Assembly (NCBI GenBank): GCA_949840955.1
Contig: CATKXV010000004.1
Location: 1-63,803 of the forward strand
Source: an uncultured Anaeroplasmataceae bacterium
GTDB taxonomy: Bacteria > Bacillota_I > Bacilli_A > Acholeplasmatales > Anaeroplasmataceae
Direction: 5' to 3'
Length of the DNA: 63,803 nucleotides
The position numbers and the translations under genes were made by a program. Of the stretch, positions 52,169 to 62,273 are shown in pieces. The notes under the pieces are model-generated. The model saw only the letters and a program-made list of their open reading frames with translations, did no database searches and was not told the DNA's origin. The number at the start of each line of letters is the position of its first letter. Positions within the stretch are counted from its first letter, which is position 1.

Positions 52169-53998
52169 TTATTCTTCCTTTAACGCTCTCATTTTTGCAT
52201 CAAATTTTTTACGTTCTACTGTATCTAATATTTTTTTGCGTAAACGAATCTTCTTTGGTGTTATTTCAACAAGCTCATCTTCATTGATAAATTCTAAGCA
52301 GGCTTCTAGGGTTAAAACTCGTGGAGTTTTTAATACAACCGTCATATCCTTATTGGAAGAACGAGTGTTGGTTTGTTGTTTAGCTCTTACGACATTTACA
52401 GCTAGGTCAAGAGGCTTATTGGCTTCTCCTACGATCATACCCTCGTAGATTTCTTCTCCTGGAGCAATAAACATAACACCTCTATCCTCTAAGGCACCAA
52501 TAGAATATGCCGTAGATTGTCCCTGAGCCATTGATACTAAAACACCAGTTGTTCGCTCAGCTATATTCATAGCCTCCACTGGTCTATATTCCATAAAGCT
52601 ATGATTGATAATTCCATACCCCTTGGTAAGCGTCATAAAATCGGTATTAAAGCCAATTAATCCACGAGAAGGAATCGTATAGATTAATCTTGTTTGAGTT
52701 TCTGTATTTGACATATTTTCCATTGTTCCATGTCGATTCCCCATCATTTCTATTACGGATCCAGCAGATTCATTGGGAACATCAATTACACAATATTCAT
52801 AGGGCTCATAAGAAACACCATCGATTTCCTTCATGATTACCTGAGGTCTTGAAACTTGAAATTCATAGCCCTCTCTTCGCATGGTTTCAATCAATATTCC
52901 TAAATGCAATTCTCCTCTACCAGAGACAAGCCACTCCTCCAAGGCCTCCAATCGTCTTACTCTTAAGGATACATCCTTTTGTACCTCACGAAATAATCTC
53001 TCCTCGAGCTTCGTAGCTGTTACATTTTTTCCATCCTTACCACAAAATGGAGAGGTATTCGTACCAAAGGTCATTTGAACTGTAGGCTCGGAAATATGAA
53101 TTTTTTCTAAAGGCTCCTCTTGTCCTAACGTACAAATTGTTTCTCCTACAGAGATATCTCCCAATCCAGATACGGCAACAATTTCTCCAGCTGAGGCTTC
53201 CTTTATTTCAATACGATCTAGTCCTAAAAATCCATACAGCTTTTGAACACGGAAAGATTTTATGGAGCCATCTAATCTACAACAAGAAACAACCTCTCCT
53301 GTATGAATTGTACCTCTAGTAATCCTTCCAATTCCAATACGACCAACAAAATCGGTATAATCTAATAAAGCAGGCTGAAGCTGTAATGGAGCATCACAAA
53401 TCATATTTGGAGCTGGGATTTCCTTAATTATCATATCCAATAAGGGCTCCATCCCTTCCTTTTGTGTTTCTAAATCGCTAGATAAAGAGCAGGTATTGTT
53501 CACAGCTGAGGCAAAGCACACTGGGAAATCAAGCTCATCCTCATCACAGCCTAAATCTATAAATAATTCTAAGACCTCATCAATAACCTCTATTGGTCTT
53601 GCAGAAGGCTTATCTACCTTGTTAATAACAACAATAGGCTTTAAATGAGCTTCAAAGGCCTTTTTTAAAACAAAACGTGTCTGTGGCATGGTTCCCTCAT
53701 AGGCATCCACAACTAAAACAACACCATCTACCATCTTCATAATCCGTTCAACTTCTCCAGAAAAATCGGCATGCCCTGGTGTATCCAAAATATTAATTTT
53801 TGTATTTTTATAGGTTATTGCTGTGTTTTTAGCTAAAATCGTAATTCCACGCTCACGCTCTAAAGCATTCGAATCCATAACCCGTTCTTCTACCACCTGA
53901 TTATCTCGAAAGGTATGGGAGCTTTTTAATAATTTATCTACTAAAGTCGTTTTCCCATGGTCGACATGGGCTATTATAGCTATATTTCTAATATCCAT
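52169..53998 (-). CDS. typA: Ribosome-associated GTPase TypA/BipA
   Basis: 609-residue translational GTPase. G1 AHVDHGKTTLV (10-20), RGITI, DTPGHADF (G3), NKVD (G4); then domains II-III/V and the TypA-specific C-terminus (IPSRGLIGFNTDF, GEANKPLDLAVNVVRAKQQTN). It helps 50S assembly and stress adaptation. GGAGG-type ribosome site before ATG. Monocistronic. Confidence 0.97.
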   Translation of the reverse strand: MDIRNIAIIAHVDHGKTTLVDKLLKSSHTFRDNQVVEERVMDSNALERERGITILAKNTAITYKNTKINILDTPGHADFSGEVERIMKMVDGVVLVVDAYEGTMPQTRFVLKKAFEAHLKPIVVINKVDKPSARPIEVIDEVLELFIDLGCDEDELDFPVCFASAVNNTCSLSSDLETQKEGMEPLLDMIIKEIPAPNMICDAPLQLQPALLDYTDFVGRIGIGRITRGTIHTGEVVSCCRLDGSIKSFRVQKLYGFLGLDRIEIKEASAGEIVAVSGLGDISVGETICTLGQEEPLEKIHISEPTVQMTFGTNTSPFCGKDGKNVTATKLEERLFREVQKDVSLRVRRLEALEEWLVSGRGELHLGILIETMRREGYEFQVSRPQVIMKEIDGVSYEPYEYCVIDVPNESAGSVIEMMGNRHGTMENMSNTETQTRLIYTIPSRGLIGFNTDFMTLTKGYGIINHSFMEYRPVEAMNIAERTTGVLVSMAQGQSTAYSIGALEDRGVMFIAPGEEIYEGMIVGEANKPLDLAVNVVRAKQQTNTRSSNKDMTVVLKTPRVLTLEACLEFINEDELVEITPKKIRLRKKILDTVERKKFDAKMRALKEE

Positions 53999-54070
53999 AT
54001 TCTATCCTCCAATACAACAGAAACAATTATATCAAAAAAGTAAGAATTATTCTATACAATTTTTTGAAAT

Positions 54071-55150
54071 CTATGATTTAAATTCCTTTATCGGTAAGGC
54101 AAGGGCATATAGCAAGGAATCCATTTTCTTCTCATATAATTCCATTAATAGATTCAGATAGCGAACGACACCCTTTGCATTTTTGTCTTTGGCTAAGCTT
54201 AAAAGCTGATGAAGCGCATCAACGATTAAAGGATTTTTAATATCATATATTTTTTCAATATGCTTTAAGGATTCTTTATTTTTCTTTAAAAACCGATAAA
54301 AAGAGGTTACCAAAAAAGGTTTTTTTCTGCGTACAACTACATCCTTATGCTCTGTAACCAATTGATATAGCTTTACTATTTCTAAACCAATCGCATATTC
54401 CACTAAATCCATTATATCCTGATCCTCGCTATGAAATACCGAAAGCTCATCTATCAGCTCTAATCTCCATAAAAACCTATTCTGATTTGAGCTGGAATTT
54501 GGATAATCCTTTTTATAGGTTTCCTTAAGCCTTTGAATACAGGACATATATTCTCCCTGCATATCGAATAAAGTCAAGGCCTCCCTTAATCTAGTCTCAT
54601 ATATGGACCCTTGAATTGTTTCTTCAGAGGTGGATTTCAATTCCTTTAAAAGCTCATTACATTCTTTATAATAATTTTCTACAATACTAAAGATATCCAC
54701 ATCTTTTCTACTCGTTCCCGCTTTAGAAATTACGTCATAGGAAAAAGAAGTTTTCGTTACACTTTTCGCATCAAGTATACAATAGGCTATGATTTGAGAA
54801 TCATACACACGATTTGCAGGATGCCCAACCACATCGTTTCTAATGTATTTCAATTCTCTTAATATAGGGTTTTTATTAATATTGATAATATTTTTACTTT
54901 TGGTTAAGGAATAGGCTAAAGCATATAATGAATCAATAGATACAAAAAGACTTTGTAAAAAAGCATAAAGCTTTAGTACATTAAATCCTAAATCCTTATC
55001 CTCTTCTTTGAAATAACTCTTTTGTATTTCATTTGTTGTTTCTAAAGCACATATTGCCGCTAGAACAGGATAATTTTGATTTTGCTCATAGTATTTTAAA
55101 TTAAAAGATTCTATCTTATCTTCATTTTCTTGAATTAAGCTTTTTAACAT
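54071..55150 (-). CDS. Helical protein of unknown function with a HEPN-like RNxxxxH motif
   Basis: 359 residues, strongly helical, no membrane segment. IRNDVVGHPANR (Arg104 to His110) fits the R-x(4-6)-H motif of HEPN ribonucleases, after a helical four-segment stretch. A second helical region (about 180-359) ends in LLYALALPIKEF. I do not recognise the family. HEPN proteins act in toxin-antitoxin and anti-phage systems, but no partner nucleotidyltransferase or antitoxin is adjacent. Function not assigned. Confidence 0.6.
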   Translation of the reverse strand: MLKSLIQENEDKIESFNLKYYEQNQNYPVLAAICALETTNEIQKSYFKEEDKDLGFNVLKLYAFLQSLFVSIDSLYALAYSLTKSKNIININKNPILRELKYIRNDVVGHPANRVYDSQIIAYCILDAKSVTKTSFSYDVISKAGTSRKDVDIFSIVENYYKECNELLKELKSTSEETIQGSIYETRLREALTLFDMQGEYMSCIQRLKETYKKDYPNSSSNQNRFLWRLELIDELSVFHSEDQDIMDLVEYAIGLEIVKLYQLVTEHKDVVVRRKKPFLVTSFYRFLKKNKESLKHIEKIYDIKNPLIVDALHQLLSLAKDKNAKGVVRYLNLLMELYEKKMDSLLYALALPIKEFKS

Positions 55151-55211
55151 TGGAAAACCTCTCCTATCTTACTCAAATTGAAATGCTTTTTTTATCACCA
55201 TGAAATAATTT

Positions 55212-55234
55212 AAAGGAAGCAAGAAGCTTCCTTT
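55212..55234 (-). terminator. Terminator after the flotillin gene
   Basis: Stem AAAGGAAGC/GCTTCCTTT with a 5-nt loop and an AT-rich tail on the minus strand. Confidence 0.75.
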
Positions 55235-55241
55235 TGAATTT

Positions 55242-56753
55242 TTACTCTTTATCCTTTGCTTTTTCTATAAGCTTTCCGCCTAAATAACCAGCAAGTAAGG
55301 ATTTTATATCTAATCCTGTTGCCTTTTCTAAGCCATCAAAAATTTGTGTTCCATTCTTTGAAATTTCTTCTGTAAGCTTAGCAGTATTTCCTTCTCCATA
55401 CATTGTGATACTATCGATTTTACTCATAGCACTAGCCACTGGTTCTGCATAGGCCTTAACAATTTCAGGTAACACACCAGAATCTAAGATAAGCTGTAAG
55501 GTTGCGGCCTCTCCATATTGCTTCATAGCTTCAGCCTTTGCCTTGATTGCATCTGCTTCAGCCTTACCCTTTGCTTCAATACCCTTAGCCTCTGCTAAAG
55601 CTGCTTCTTTTGCAGCATTTGCTTTTGCAATTTGAGCTGCGGCTTCTAAATCCGCCTGGATTTTCAAAGCCTCTGCCGCCTTTTGTCTAGCAATTTTATC
55701 TGCTTCTGCCTTGATCTTTTGCATTTCTGCTTCTTGCTCTAACTCATACTTCTTTGCTTCAGCAGCCTTTTGACGCGTAAATAAATCTGCTTCGGCAGCC
55801 ATTTGATCTGCATATTTTTTAGAATCAGCTACCTTATTAACCTCAGCCTGTAGCTTCTTTTCCTTTAATTCAACCTCACGGTTTCCTAGTTCTACTTCTC
55901 TTTCACGCTTAGCAATATTTGCATTTACCTCTGCAACATTAATTTGCTCTAAACGTTTTTGCTTCTCAATATCATATGCTGCATCAGCAACAGCCTTTGC
56001 TGTATCTGATTTTTGCTTTAATGCAGCAGCTTGTAACTCGTAATCTGTGTTTTGTTGAACAATCTTCATTTGGGATTCAACCTTAGCTTTATTTGCAGCT
56101 TCGCTTGCTGCACTAGATGCAATTGCAACATCTCTTTCTGCATTTGCCCTAGCAATGGATGCATCCTTTGAAATTTGACTAATATTATCAATACCTAGAT
56201 TTTCAATAACCTTATTATCATCAGAAAAGGATTGAATATTAAAGTTTACAACCTCAATACCAAGCTTAGCCATATCTGGAACAACATTTTCCTTTACCTT
56301 ATTTGCAACACCCTGACGATCACGTACTAATTCTTTAATTTCAACTGTACCAACAATTTCACGCATGTTACCTTGTAAAACCTGCTGTAATTGATTTTGA
56401 AGCTCAGATTCCGCCATATTTAGGATGGACTCAAATGCTTTTTCAAGAAGCTCTGGGTCAGAAGATATTTTAAGGTTTGCAACACCATCTACATTAATAT
56501 TGATAAATTCCTTTGTTGGAATGGCTTCCTCTGTTTTAATGTCAACCTGAAAAGCCTTTAACGACAAGGAGTCGGTTCTTTGAAAAAATGGAATTCTAAA
56601 TCCTGCTTTACCAATTAAAATTTTCTTTTTTCCAGCACCTGTTACCATAATTGCTGTATCAGGACCTGCCTTAACATAAGATAAAACAAATAATATAACT
56701 AAAAATAATATCGCTACAATAACGATAATCACAATAAGTATTGCTTGATTCAT
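55242..56753 (-). CDS. Flotillin-like SPFH protein
   Basis: 503 residues: an N-terminal membrane segment (about 4-28), an SPFH domain (about 30-190) and a long coiled coil rich in Ala/Glu/Lys (about 200-410) typical of flotillins (YuaG/FloT). The C-terminus (KATGLDIKSLLAGYLGG) resembles FloT. It organises membrane microdomains. No NfeD gene is beside it; a second SPFH protein with NfeD lies at 61312. Confidence 0.92.
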   Translation of the reverse strand: MNQAILIVIIVIVAILFLVILFVLSYVKAGPDTAIMVTGAGKKKILIGKAGFRIPFFQRTDSLSLKAFQVDIKTEEAIPTKEFININVDGVANLKISSDPELLEKAFESILNMAESELQNQLQQVLQGNMREIVGTVEIKELVRDRQGVANKVKENVVPDMAKLGIEVVNFNIQSFSDDNKVIENLGIDNISQISKDASIARANAERDVAIASSAASEAANKAKVESQMKIVQQNTDYELQAAALKQKSDTAKAVADAAYDIEKQKRLEQINVAEVNANIAKREREVELGNREVELKEKKLQAEVNKVADSKKYADQMAAEADLFTRQKAAEAKKYELEQEAEMQKIKAEADKIARQKAAEALKIQADLEAAAQIAKANAAKEAALAEAKGIEAKGKAEADAIKAKAEAMKQYGEAATLQLILDSGVLPEIVKAYAEPVASAMSKIDSITMYGEGNTAKLTEEISKNGTQIFDGLEKATGLDIKSLLAGYLGGKLIEKAKDKE

Positions 56754-56860
56754 AAAAACATCGCCTCTTTTTCTTTCTTAAATCATTATATAATATTGCA
56801 ATATAATTATACAATAAAAATTGAGAATTATAAATATTTTCTCTATAAAAATGTTAATTT

Positions 56861-57679
56861 TTAATCCAAATTTGTCAAATAGGATAAAGCCGTTTCAAAA
56901 TGAACTCCATACCAATGCTCCTCAGCATCCTTAAACGTATTTTTCACACTTAAGTATGTAAATTCACAAGCAATTTCAGAGGCTCTTTCATAGCTATAGC
57001 CCTTCATAACAGCTCCAAAAAAAGCACTAGCAAAGCAATCTCCTGTACCATGAAACATATGAGGAACCTTTTCTGTAAAATAATAGCTCATATGCCCCTT
57101 ATGATAGGTTAACGCTCCAAGCTGATTTTCCTCAAAGCTTACACCCGTCAAAACCACAGATGCATTTGTAATCTGACTCAGCTCCATTACTAGCCCTTCT
57201 AACTCCTGTTTAGAATACATTTGATAAGGTTTATCCAGCAGTAAGCATAGCTCCGTTAGATTAGGCAAAAGAATATCTGCCTTTTTACATAGTCCGAGCA
57301 TATGCTTTGGAAAATCCTCTGCAAAGCCAGTATAAAGCTTTCCATTATCAGCCATGCAAGGATCAACGACTTTTATAGCATCCTTTTTTCCTGTATGATC
57401 CATAATGGAAATAATATATTCTATTTGCTTTATTGAGCCAATATATCCTGTATAGAAGCCATCAAACAAAATATGTTCCTTATTCCAATGCTGTTCTATC
57501 TTAGGAAGCTCTTCTGTTATATCATGAAATGTGAAGCCTTTAAAAGCTGTATGAGTAGACAACACTGCGGTAGGAATTACAGAGGCTTCAATACCAAAAG
57601 ATGAAATAATAGGGAGTGCTACAGTTAACGAACACTGTCCAACACAGGATATATCTTGAATTGTTAAAACTCTTTTCAT
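56861..57679 (-). CDS. pdxY: Pyridoxal/pyridoxamine kinase
   Basis: 272-residue ribokinase-fold kinase for PLP salvage. QDISCVGQCSLTVALP opens the protein, DPCMADNGKLY is the family phosphate motif, and GTGDCFASAF carries the catalytic Asp (near 220). It is 3 bp after the M42 peptidase gene, probably one transcript. PdxK/ThiD-like relatives are possible alternatives. Confidence 0.88.
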   Translation of the reverse strand: MKRVLTIQDISCVGQCSLTVALPIISSFGIEASVIPTAVLSTHTAFKGFTFHDITEELPKIEQHWNKEHILFDGFYTGYIGSIKQIEYIISIMDHTGKKDAIKVVDPCMADNGKLYTGFAEDFPKHMLGLCKKADILLPNLTELCLLLDKPYQMYSKQELEGLVMELSQITNASVVLTGVSFEENQLGALTYHKGHMSYYFTEKVPHMFHGTGDCFASAFFGAVMKGYSYERASEIACEFTYLSVKNTFKDAEEHWYGVHFETALSYLTNLD

Positions 57680-57682
57680 ATT

Positions 57683-58711
57683 TTACCTCGTTACAAAATA
57701 AGCATAAAGAAGCTTCATCGTATTCTCTATTGCATCTAAATGTGTACGCTCCATACCATGACTTGCATGGACTCCTGGGCCTATTAATGCCCCCTGACAA
57801 TCCACACCACTTCGCCATGCTGCTCCTATATCTGAACCATAATATGGAAATATATCAACCACATAAGAAATACCATTTTTCTTTGCTAACTCAATTAATT
57901 TTGTGGTTAGCTCATAGCTATAAGGTCCACCAGAATCCTTTGCACAAATAGAAACCTCAAACTCATTTCCTGATAAATCCTTTCCAACACAGCCCATATC
58001 CACGGTCACAAATTCATCAATAAAAGAATCTGTGGTAGCTGCCCCATGTCCAACCTCCTCTTGATTTACAAAATAAACATAGGTATCATACGCTGGAAGC
58101 TCATTTTTATCCTTTAATTCCTTTAAGACTCCCAATATAGCACAAACACTTCCTTTATCATCAATAAAGCGACTCTTCAAAAATCCACTAGGCGTAATGG
58201 TTGTTTTTGGATCAATAAAAACATAATCTCCATTATCAATTCCTAATTTTTTAACATCCTCCTTCGAAAACACCTTTTCATCTATGCGAACCATCATAGA
58301 ATCTAAATCTCTCGTTTTCGTTTTGGCATCCTCATAAACATGTACTGAGGCGCTTTTACATAAAATTGTCCCAGTATAAGCTTTATGATCTCTTGTCATA
58401 ATTTTACAATATTCTCCATCTAACGTTGGAATGGATGGTCCTCCAACATTTGTTACAGAAAGTGTACCATCTCCATTAATCGAACGTACCATTAGCCCTA
58501 AGGTATCCACATGGGCACTTGTTGCTATTTTTTTAGAATGGCTGTGCCCTTCAATAAATAGCTTGACATTCCCTTTATTCGTCACCCCTGCTGTATACCC
58601 TAAATCCTGTAATAGCTCCATTAAAACCAAGTTTATATTTTTACTAAATCCTGTTGGTGAATCACATAAAAATAATTTTTTTGCAATTTCCTGAATATAT
58701 TCCATTTGCAT
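57683..58711 (-). CDS. M42-family aminopeptidase (glutamyl aminopeptidase/endoglucanase-like)
   Basis: 342 residues. Metal ligands sit in SAHVDTLG, FIDDKGSVCA, NQEEVGHGAA, DMGCVG and PGVHASHGMERTH, the usual M42 pattern. M42 proteins are Co/Zn aminopeptidases of tetrahedral assemblies that act on peptides. GAGG precedes ATG 58711 (ATG 58705 is possible). First gene of the pair with the pyridoxal kinase. Confidence 0.9.
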   Translation of the reverse strand: MQMEYIQEIAKKLFLCDSPTGFSKNINLVLMELLQDLGYTAGVTNKGNVKLFIEGHSHSKKIATSAHVDTLGLMVRSINGDGTLSVTNVGGPSIPTLDGEYCKIMTRDHKAYTGTILCKSASVHVYEDAKTKTRDLDSMMVRIDEKVFSKEDVKKLGIDNGDYVFIDPKTTITPSGFLKSRFIDDKGSVCAILGVLKELKDKNELPAYDTYVYFVNQEEVGHGAATTDSFIDEFVTVDMGCVGKDLSGNEFEVSICAKDSGGPYSYELTTKLIELAKKNGISYVVDIFPYYGSDIGAAWRSGVDCQGALIGPGVHASHGMERTHLDAIENTMKLLYAYFVTR

Positions 58712-58817
58712 TCATATCCCTCTTTTCTATTTATTAATTATAATCTTTTTTAAAAAAGAAAAAAAGTACTTGTTTTTATCTTATAAATTATGATATAATA
58801 ATCAAGCGTTAAGAAGT

Positions 58818-58893
58818 GGTTCGGTGGTGTAGTGGTTAACATGCTAGTCTGTCACACTGGAGATCGCGGGTTCAAGTCCCGTCCGAACCGCCA
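58818..58893 (+). tRNA. tRNA-Asp (anticodon GTC), CCA encoded
   Basis: Cloverleaf with acceptor GGTTCGG/CCGAACC, anticodon stem CTAGT/ACTGG, loop CTGTCAC, T arm with TTCAAGT, and encoded CCA at the end. It heads a short tRNA operon with tRNA-Arg. Confidence 0.97.
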
Positions 58894-58909
58894 AAAATAA
58901 AACAAATAA

Positions 58910-58986
58910 GCACCCATAGATCAATTGGATAGATCGTTTGACTACGGATCAAAAGGTTAGGGGTTCGAATCCTCTTGGGTGCGCCA
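58910..58986 (+). tRNA. tRNA-Arg (anticodon ACG), CCA encoded
   Basis: Cloverleaf with acceptor GCACCCA/TGGGTGC, anticodon stem TTTGA/TCAAA, loop CTACGGA, T arm with TTCGAAT, and encoded CCA. Anticodon A34 is normally deaminated to inosine and reads CGU, CGC and CGA. It matches the likely CGC specifier of the T-box at 43324. Confidence 0.97.
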
Positions 58987-58998
58987 TTGTACAATACC

Positions 58999-59038
58999 AA
59001 AGCCAAAATGTGTTTAAAATCATATTTTGGCTTTTTTT
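58999..59038 (+). terminator. Terminator of the tRNA operon
   Basis: Stem AAAGCCAAAAT/ATTTTGGCTTT and a run of seven T on the plus strand. Confidence 0.85.
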
Positions 59039-59078
59039 GATGTAAAAGACTATCCTCGCAATTTATAATACAAGGATT

Positions 59079-59624
59079 TCAGCTAGAAAAGGAATTTTCA
59101 TCCTTCTTATCAACCTCTATATCTGCTGGATTTGGATAAACCATTTTCTCAACATACGCACTTCTTCTGTTACGAATATAAAATGACCAAATGATCATTA
59201 CGAGGCTAGCTATAGCCATAAGTAAAATTTCATCTAGAATAAATCCAGCAATAAACATTCCCACAATGACAAGAATCTCTAAAACCACTTCAAAAATATG
59301 TTCCTTATTCCATTTCCTTGTAAAGAATATTGTTTTTTCTTGAATGGTAAAGGAGCTATTGCTTAAAGTAGATTTAAGATTTTCTTCTGCCTTTTCCTTA
59401 TAGTCATGAGCCGTTAATCTTTCTCCAGAAAGAATTTCATTAATGGACACATTGTATTTTTCACTCAAAAGCTGAAGCATTTCTATTGGTGGCAAGTAAT
59501 TTCCATTTTCCCAACGAGAAATTGTCTTATTGGTTACTCCTAGCTCCTCACCAAGCTGTTCTTGAGTTAAATTATATTCATGCCTTAAGTCGGATAAAAA
59601 AGAACCAATTTTAACCATATCCAT
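59079..59624 (-). CDS. XRE-family regulator with membrane segments
   Basis: 181 residues. Residues 7-62 are an HTH_XRE (LTQEQLGEELGVTNKTISRWE). Two hydrophobic segments (about 112-147) follow, and a charged tail. Such HTH-membrane proteins are common in Firmicutes. It lies 82 bp downstream of the 502-residue membrane protein on the same strand, and may be its regulator. Confidence 0.83.
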   Translation of the reverse strand: MDMVKIGSFLSDLRHEYNLTQEQLGEELGVTNKTISRWENGNYLPPIEMLQLLSEKYNVSINEILSGERLTAHDYKEKAEENLKSTLSNSSFTIQEKTIFFTRKWNKEHIFEVVLEILVIVGMFIAGFILDEILLMAIASLVMIIWSFYIRNRRSAYVEKMVYPNPADIEVDKKDENSFSS

Positions 59625-59706
59625 AAAATATCCCCTCCAAATTAACTATACTATACCATAAATGATTCAATATTCATTACCCATAAATAGCGAATTGCTA
59701 AAAAAT

Positions 59707-61215
59707 TTATTCCCAAATATAATAGGAGATACGAAAAGCCCCTTGATATAGGGAAATAGGTAAGATATCTCCTTCTTCTAAAGTGTAATATTCATCTCGA
59801 GTTATAGATACCTCTATTTTTTCTTCTTCATATATTACTATAGCCTTATCAGAGGCCTTGGAATCCATAACCAGTTTTTCTACTACACAATCAATAATTT
59901 GGGGAGTAGAAAAATCTAATGCATAATTTAGATTAGAAATCATTCCAACACTCCAAATATATCCAAGCATTAATCCACCAAAAATGCCAGTTAAATAGGC
60001 ATAGACCATTTTTTTCTTACGAATCTTTTCTTTTTTTCTTAAACGAGAATAATATATACATATTATAAGGACAATGGCTATCATAATTAAAGCTGCTGGA
60101 ATGATAGAATATAACCATAGTAGAGAGTCGTTTTGATAACTAAAATCTGCCACATTTAAAACTTGAAATAATACGATTATGCTAAACATACCAAAAAAAC
60201 GGTTAATCAGTGTATTATTCAAATCTTTTTTATCGGCAAACAAAATACCTGAAATAAAGAAAATAACAGAGTATATACATAAAAAGAAATCAAAGATTCG
60301 ATTTGAAGTGAAAAGGGTAATCCAGTAAAATACTACAAAGGAAATAATTATTAATTTATAATACCAATTAACTTTTTTTGCTTTAACAAAAGCAGTTGCT
60401 AGAAAAGCAAAACTAAATAACGCCTTCATAATCCAAGAAAATCCGATTTTTTTAGAAATATCATTTCCAGTTTTAGAGTTACTTAGCCATAGCAAAAGAA
60501 AATAAATACCCAGCATTAGAGCCAAAGAGGCAATACTTATAATTGTTTTGATAAGCTTTTCCTTTTTAAATTGTTTTTTCTCTTCAGCATTTTTTGGAAA
60601 AAATAAGGGGATGATTGGATCTAAGGAATACATCAGCTTATGACTTACTTTTTTAGTTAAATTATCCATATTCTCTAAGTAAAATTCAAAATCCTCTTGA
60701 TTTACAAATTTCAATCCATATTTTTCCATCTCACTTAGAACATCCTTATCTAAAGGAATAAGTATCACTTCTTTTCCTTTGACGAAAGCAAGGGATAGGG
60801 TAAGCTGATTGGATAAAGCCTTTATCTTATTTTCAATCACTGCATAGCATTCATAATCGGCATAAGTAAAATATCTTCCATTATATAAGAATTGATGATC
60901 ATCAAAGCTAAAGGATTCTTTTTTAGAGGTTAGAAATTCTTTCTTATTTTCACAACGATTTAATGTTTCCTTTATCTCCATAATTCTTAATTCCAATAAT
61001 GGTTTTCTTCTTTTTCCAAAATAAACAATAGAAAAAATAATACCGATTATAAATTGTAAAACTCCTATACAGCAAAGAGTAACACCTATACCAAAAGTAT
61101 CTTTTTCTATTAAAATTGAACCAGGAATAATCAGTCCTATGCATAATGCAATGGAACTGAAAATGACAATCAAATTTACACATTCAATTTTCTTCTGTAA
61201 TTCATAACTTTTCAT
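59707..61215 (-). CDS. Polytopic membrane protein, function unknown
   Basis: 502 residues with about nine to ten hydrophobic segments: two near the N-terminus (about 14-65), a soluble insert (about 75-220), six or seven more (about 225-430), and a soluble C-terminal domain of about 70 residues. No family recognised. The C-terminal half has a short beta-rich segment (IVIYEEEKIEVSITRDEYY). It is next to an XRE regulator gene and after an NfeD/stomatin operon. Confidence 0.7.
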   Translation of the reverse strand: MKSYELQKKIECVNLIVIFSSIALCIGLIIPGSILIEKDTFGIGVTLCCIGVLQFIIGIIFSIVYFGKRRKPLLELRIMEIKETLNRCENKKEFLTSKKESFSFDDHQFLYNGRYFTYADYECYAVIENKIKALSNQLTLSLAFVKGKEVILIPLDKDVLSEMEKYGLKFVNQEDFEFYLENMDNLTKKVSHKLMYSLDPIIPLFFPKNAEEKKQFKKEKLIKTIISIASLALMLGIYFLLLWLSNSKTGNDISKKIGFSWIMKALFSFAFLATAFVKAKKVNWYYKLIIISFVVFYWITLFTSNRIFDFFLCIYSVIFFISGILFADKKDLNNTLINRFFGMFSIIVLFQVLNVADFSYQNDSLLWLYSIIPAALIMIAIVLIICIYYSRLRKKEKIRKKKMVYAYLTGIFGGLMLGYIWSVGMISNLNYALDFSTPQIIDCVVEKLVMDSKASDKAIVIYEEEKIEVSITRDEYYTLEEGDILPISLYQGAFRISYYIWE

Positions 61216-61230
61216 AACGCTCCTTTAATT

Positions 61231-61263
61231 AAAAACATCCCAAGGGTATTCCGCCTTGGGATG
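61231..61263 (-). terminator. Terminator after the stomatin-like gene
   Basis: A perfect 10-bp stem CATCCCAAGG/CCTTGGGATG with an 8-nt loop, followed by TTTTTAATT on the minus strand. Confidence 0.85.
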
Positions 61264-61311
61264 CAAATAGGCAGAACAAGTCAATTATTCTTATTTTGTT
61301 CTACACTTTTA

Positions 61312-62253
61312 TTATTTTTTATCCTTAACAACTTCAGCTACACCTGCAATAGTTGAGGCTAGGTTCTGCATTTCAGATGGAATAATAATCTTTGTGGATT
61401 GACCATCTGCAACCTTTTCGAGAGACTCAAAGGATTTAAGAGCCAAAACCTCCTTAGTTAAACCAGCATCAATCAGCATTTTATAACCATCTGCTTGAGC
61501 CTGACGTGTAAGCCTTACGCCCTCAGCCTCTGCCGTTCTAACCTTAAGAATTGCTGTAGCTTCAGCTTCTGCCTTCTTTATCGTAGCTTCCTTTTCAGCA
61601 TCAGCACGTAAAATTTGAGATTCCTTTTCACCTTCTGCTTGAAGAATTTTACTTCTTTTTTCTCCTTCAGCAAGTAAAATTTTTTCACGACGCTCACGTT
61701 CAGCACGCATCTGACGTTCCATTGCATCACGGATATCCTTAGGAGGTAAAATATTCTTTACCTCAACACGATTTACTTTAATTCCCCATGGATCAGTAGC
61801 TTCATCCAAAATAGAACGCATTTTCGTATTGATTATATCACGTGAGGTTAATGTCTCATCTAAATCTAATTCACCAATAATATTACGTAGCGTAGTAGAG
61901 CTTAAATTTTCTAGGGCAGCAATTGGATTTTCTACACCATAAGAATAAAGCTTTGGATCTGTAATTTGGAAAAATACCACTGTATCTATTTGCATAGTAA
62001 CATTATCCTTTGTAATAACAGGCTGAGGATCAAAATCACTAACCTGTTCCTTCATGGATACAACTTGAGCTACACGATCAATAAATGGCACTAAGAAATG
62101 GAATCCTACTGACCATGTGGCATGATAGGCTCCTAAGCGCTCAATAATAAGCTTTTGAGTTTGTCTTACAATTTTAATTCTTGTAATCAATAATATAATA
62201 ATAACAACTAAAACAATACTTAAAACAATAGCAACTATAATTGCTGGATTCAT
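61312..62253 (-). CDS. SPFH stomatin/prohibitin-like protein (QmcA-like)
   Basis: 313 residues: N-terminal membrane segment (about 4-25), then the SPFH domain (RLGAYHATWSVGFHFLVPFID, FFQITDPKLYSYGVENP) and a coiled-coil tail (about 195-285). It forms membrane ring assemblies with NfeD partners and modulates membrane proteases or quality control. The NfeD gene lies 20 bp upstream. Confidence 0.93.
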   Translation of the reverse strand: MNPAIIVAIVLSIVLVVIIILLITRIKIVRQTQKLIIERLGAYHATWSVGFHFLVPFIDRVAQVVSMKEQVSDFDPQPVITKDNVTMQIDTVVFFQITDPKLYSYGVENPIAALENLSSTTLRNIIGELDLDETLTSRDIINTKMRSILDEATDPWGIKVNRVEVKNILPPKDIRDAMERQMRAERERREKILLAEGEKRSKILQAEGEKESQILRADAEKEATIKKAEAEATAILKVRTAEAEGVRLTRQAQADGYKMLIDAGLTKEVLALKSFESLEKVADGQSTKIIIPSEMQNLASTIAGVAEVVKDKK

Positions 62254-62273
62254 AATAAAACCATTCCCTTCTT

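Noticed and set aside
57588-57951. Overlapping ORFs across the pdxY/M42 junction on both strands
   Set aside because: They are out of frame with two well-supported genes and show no family motif.
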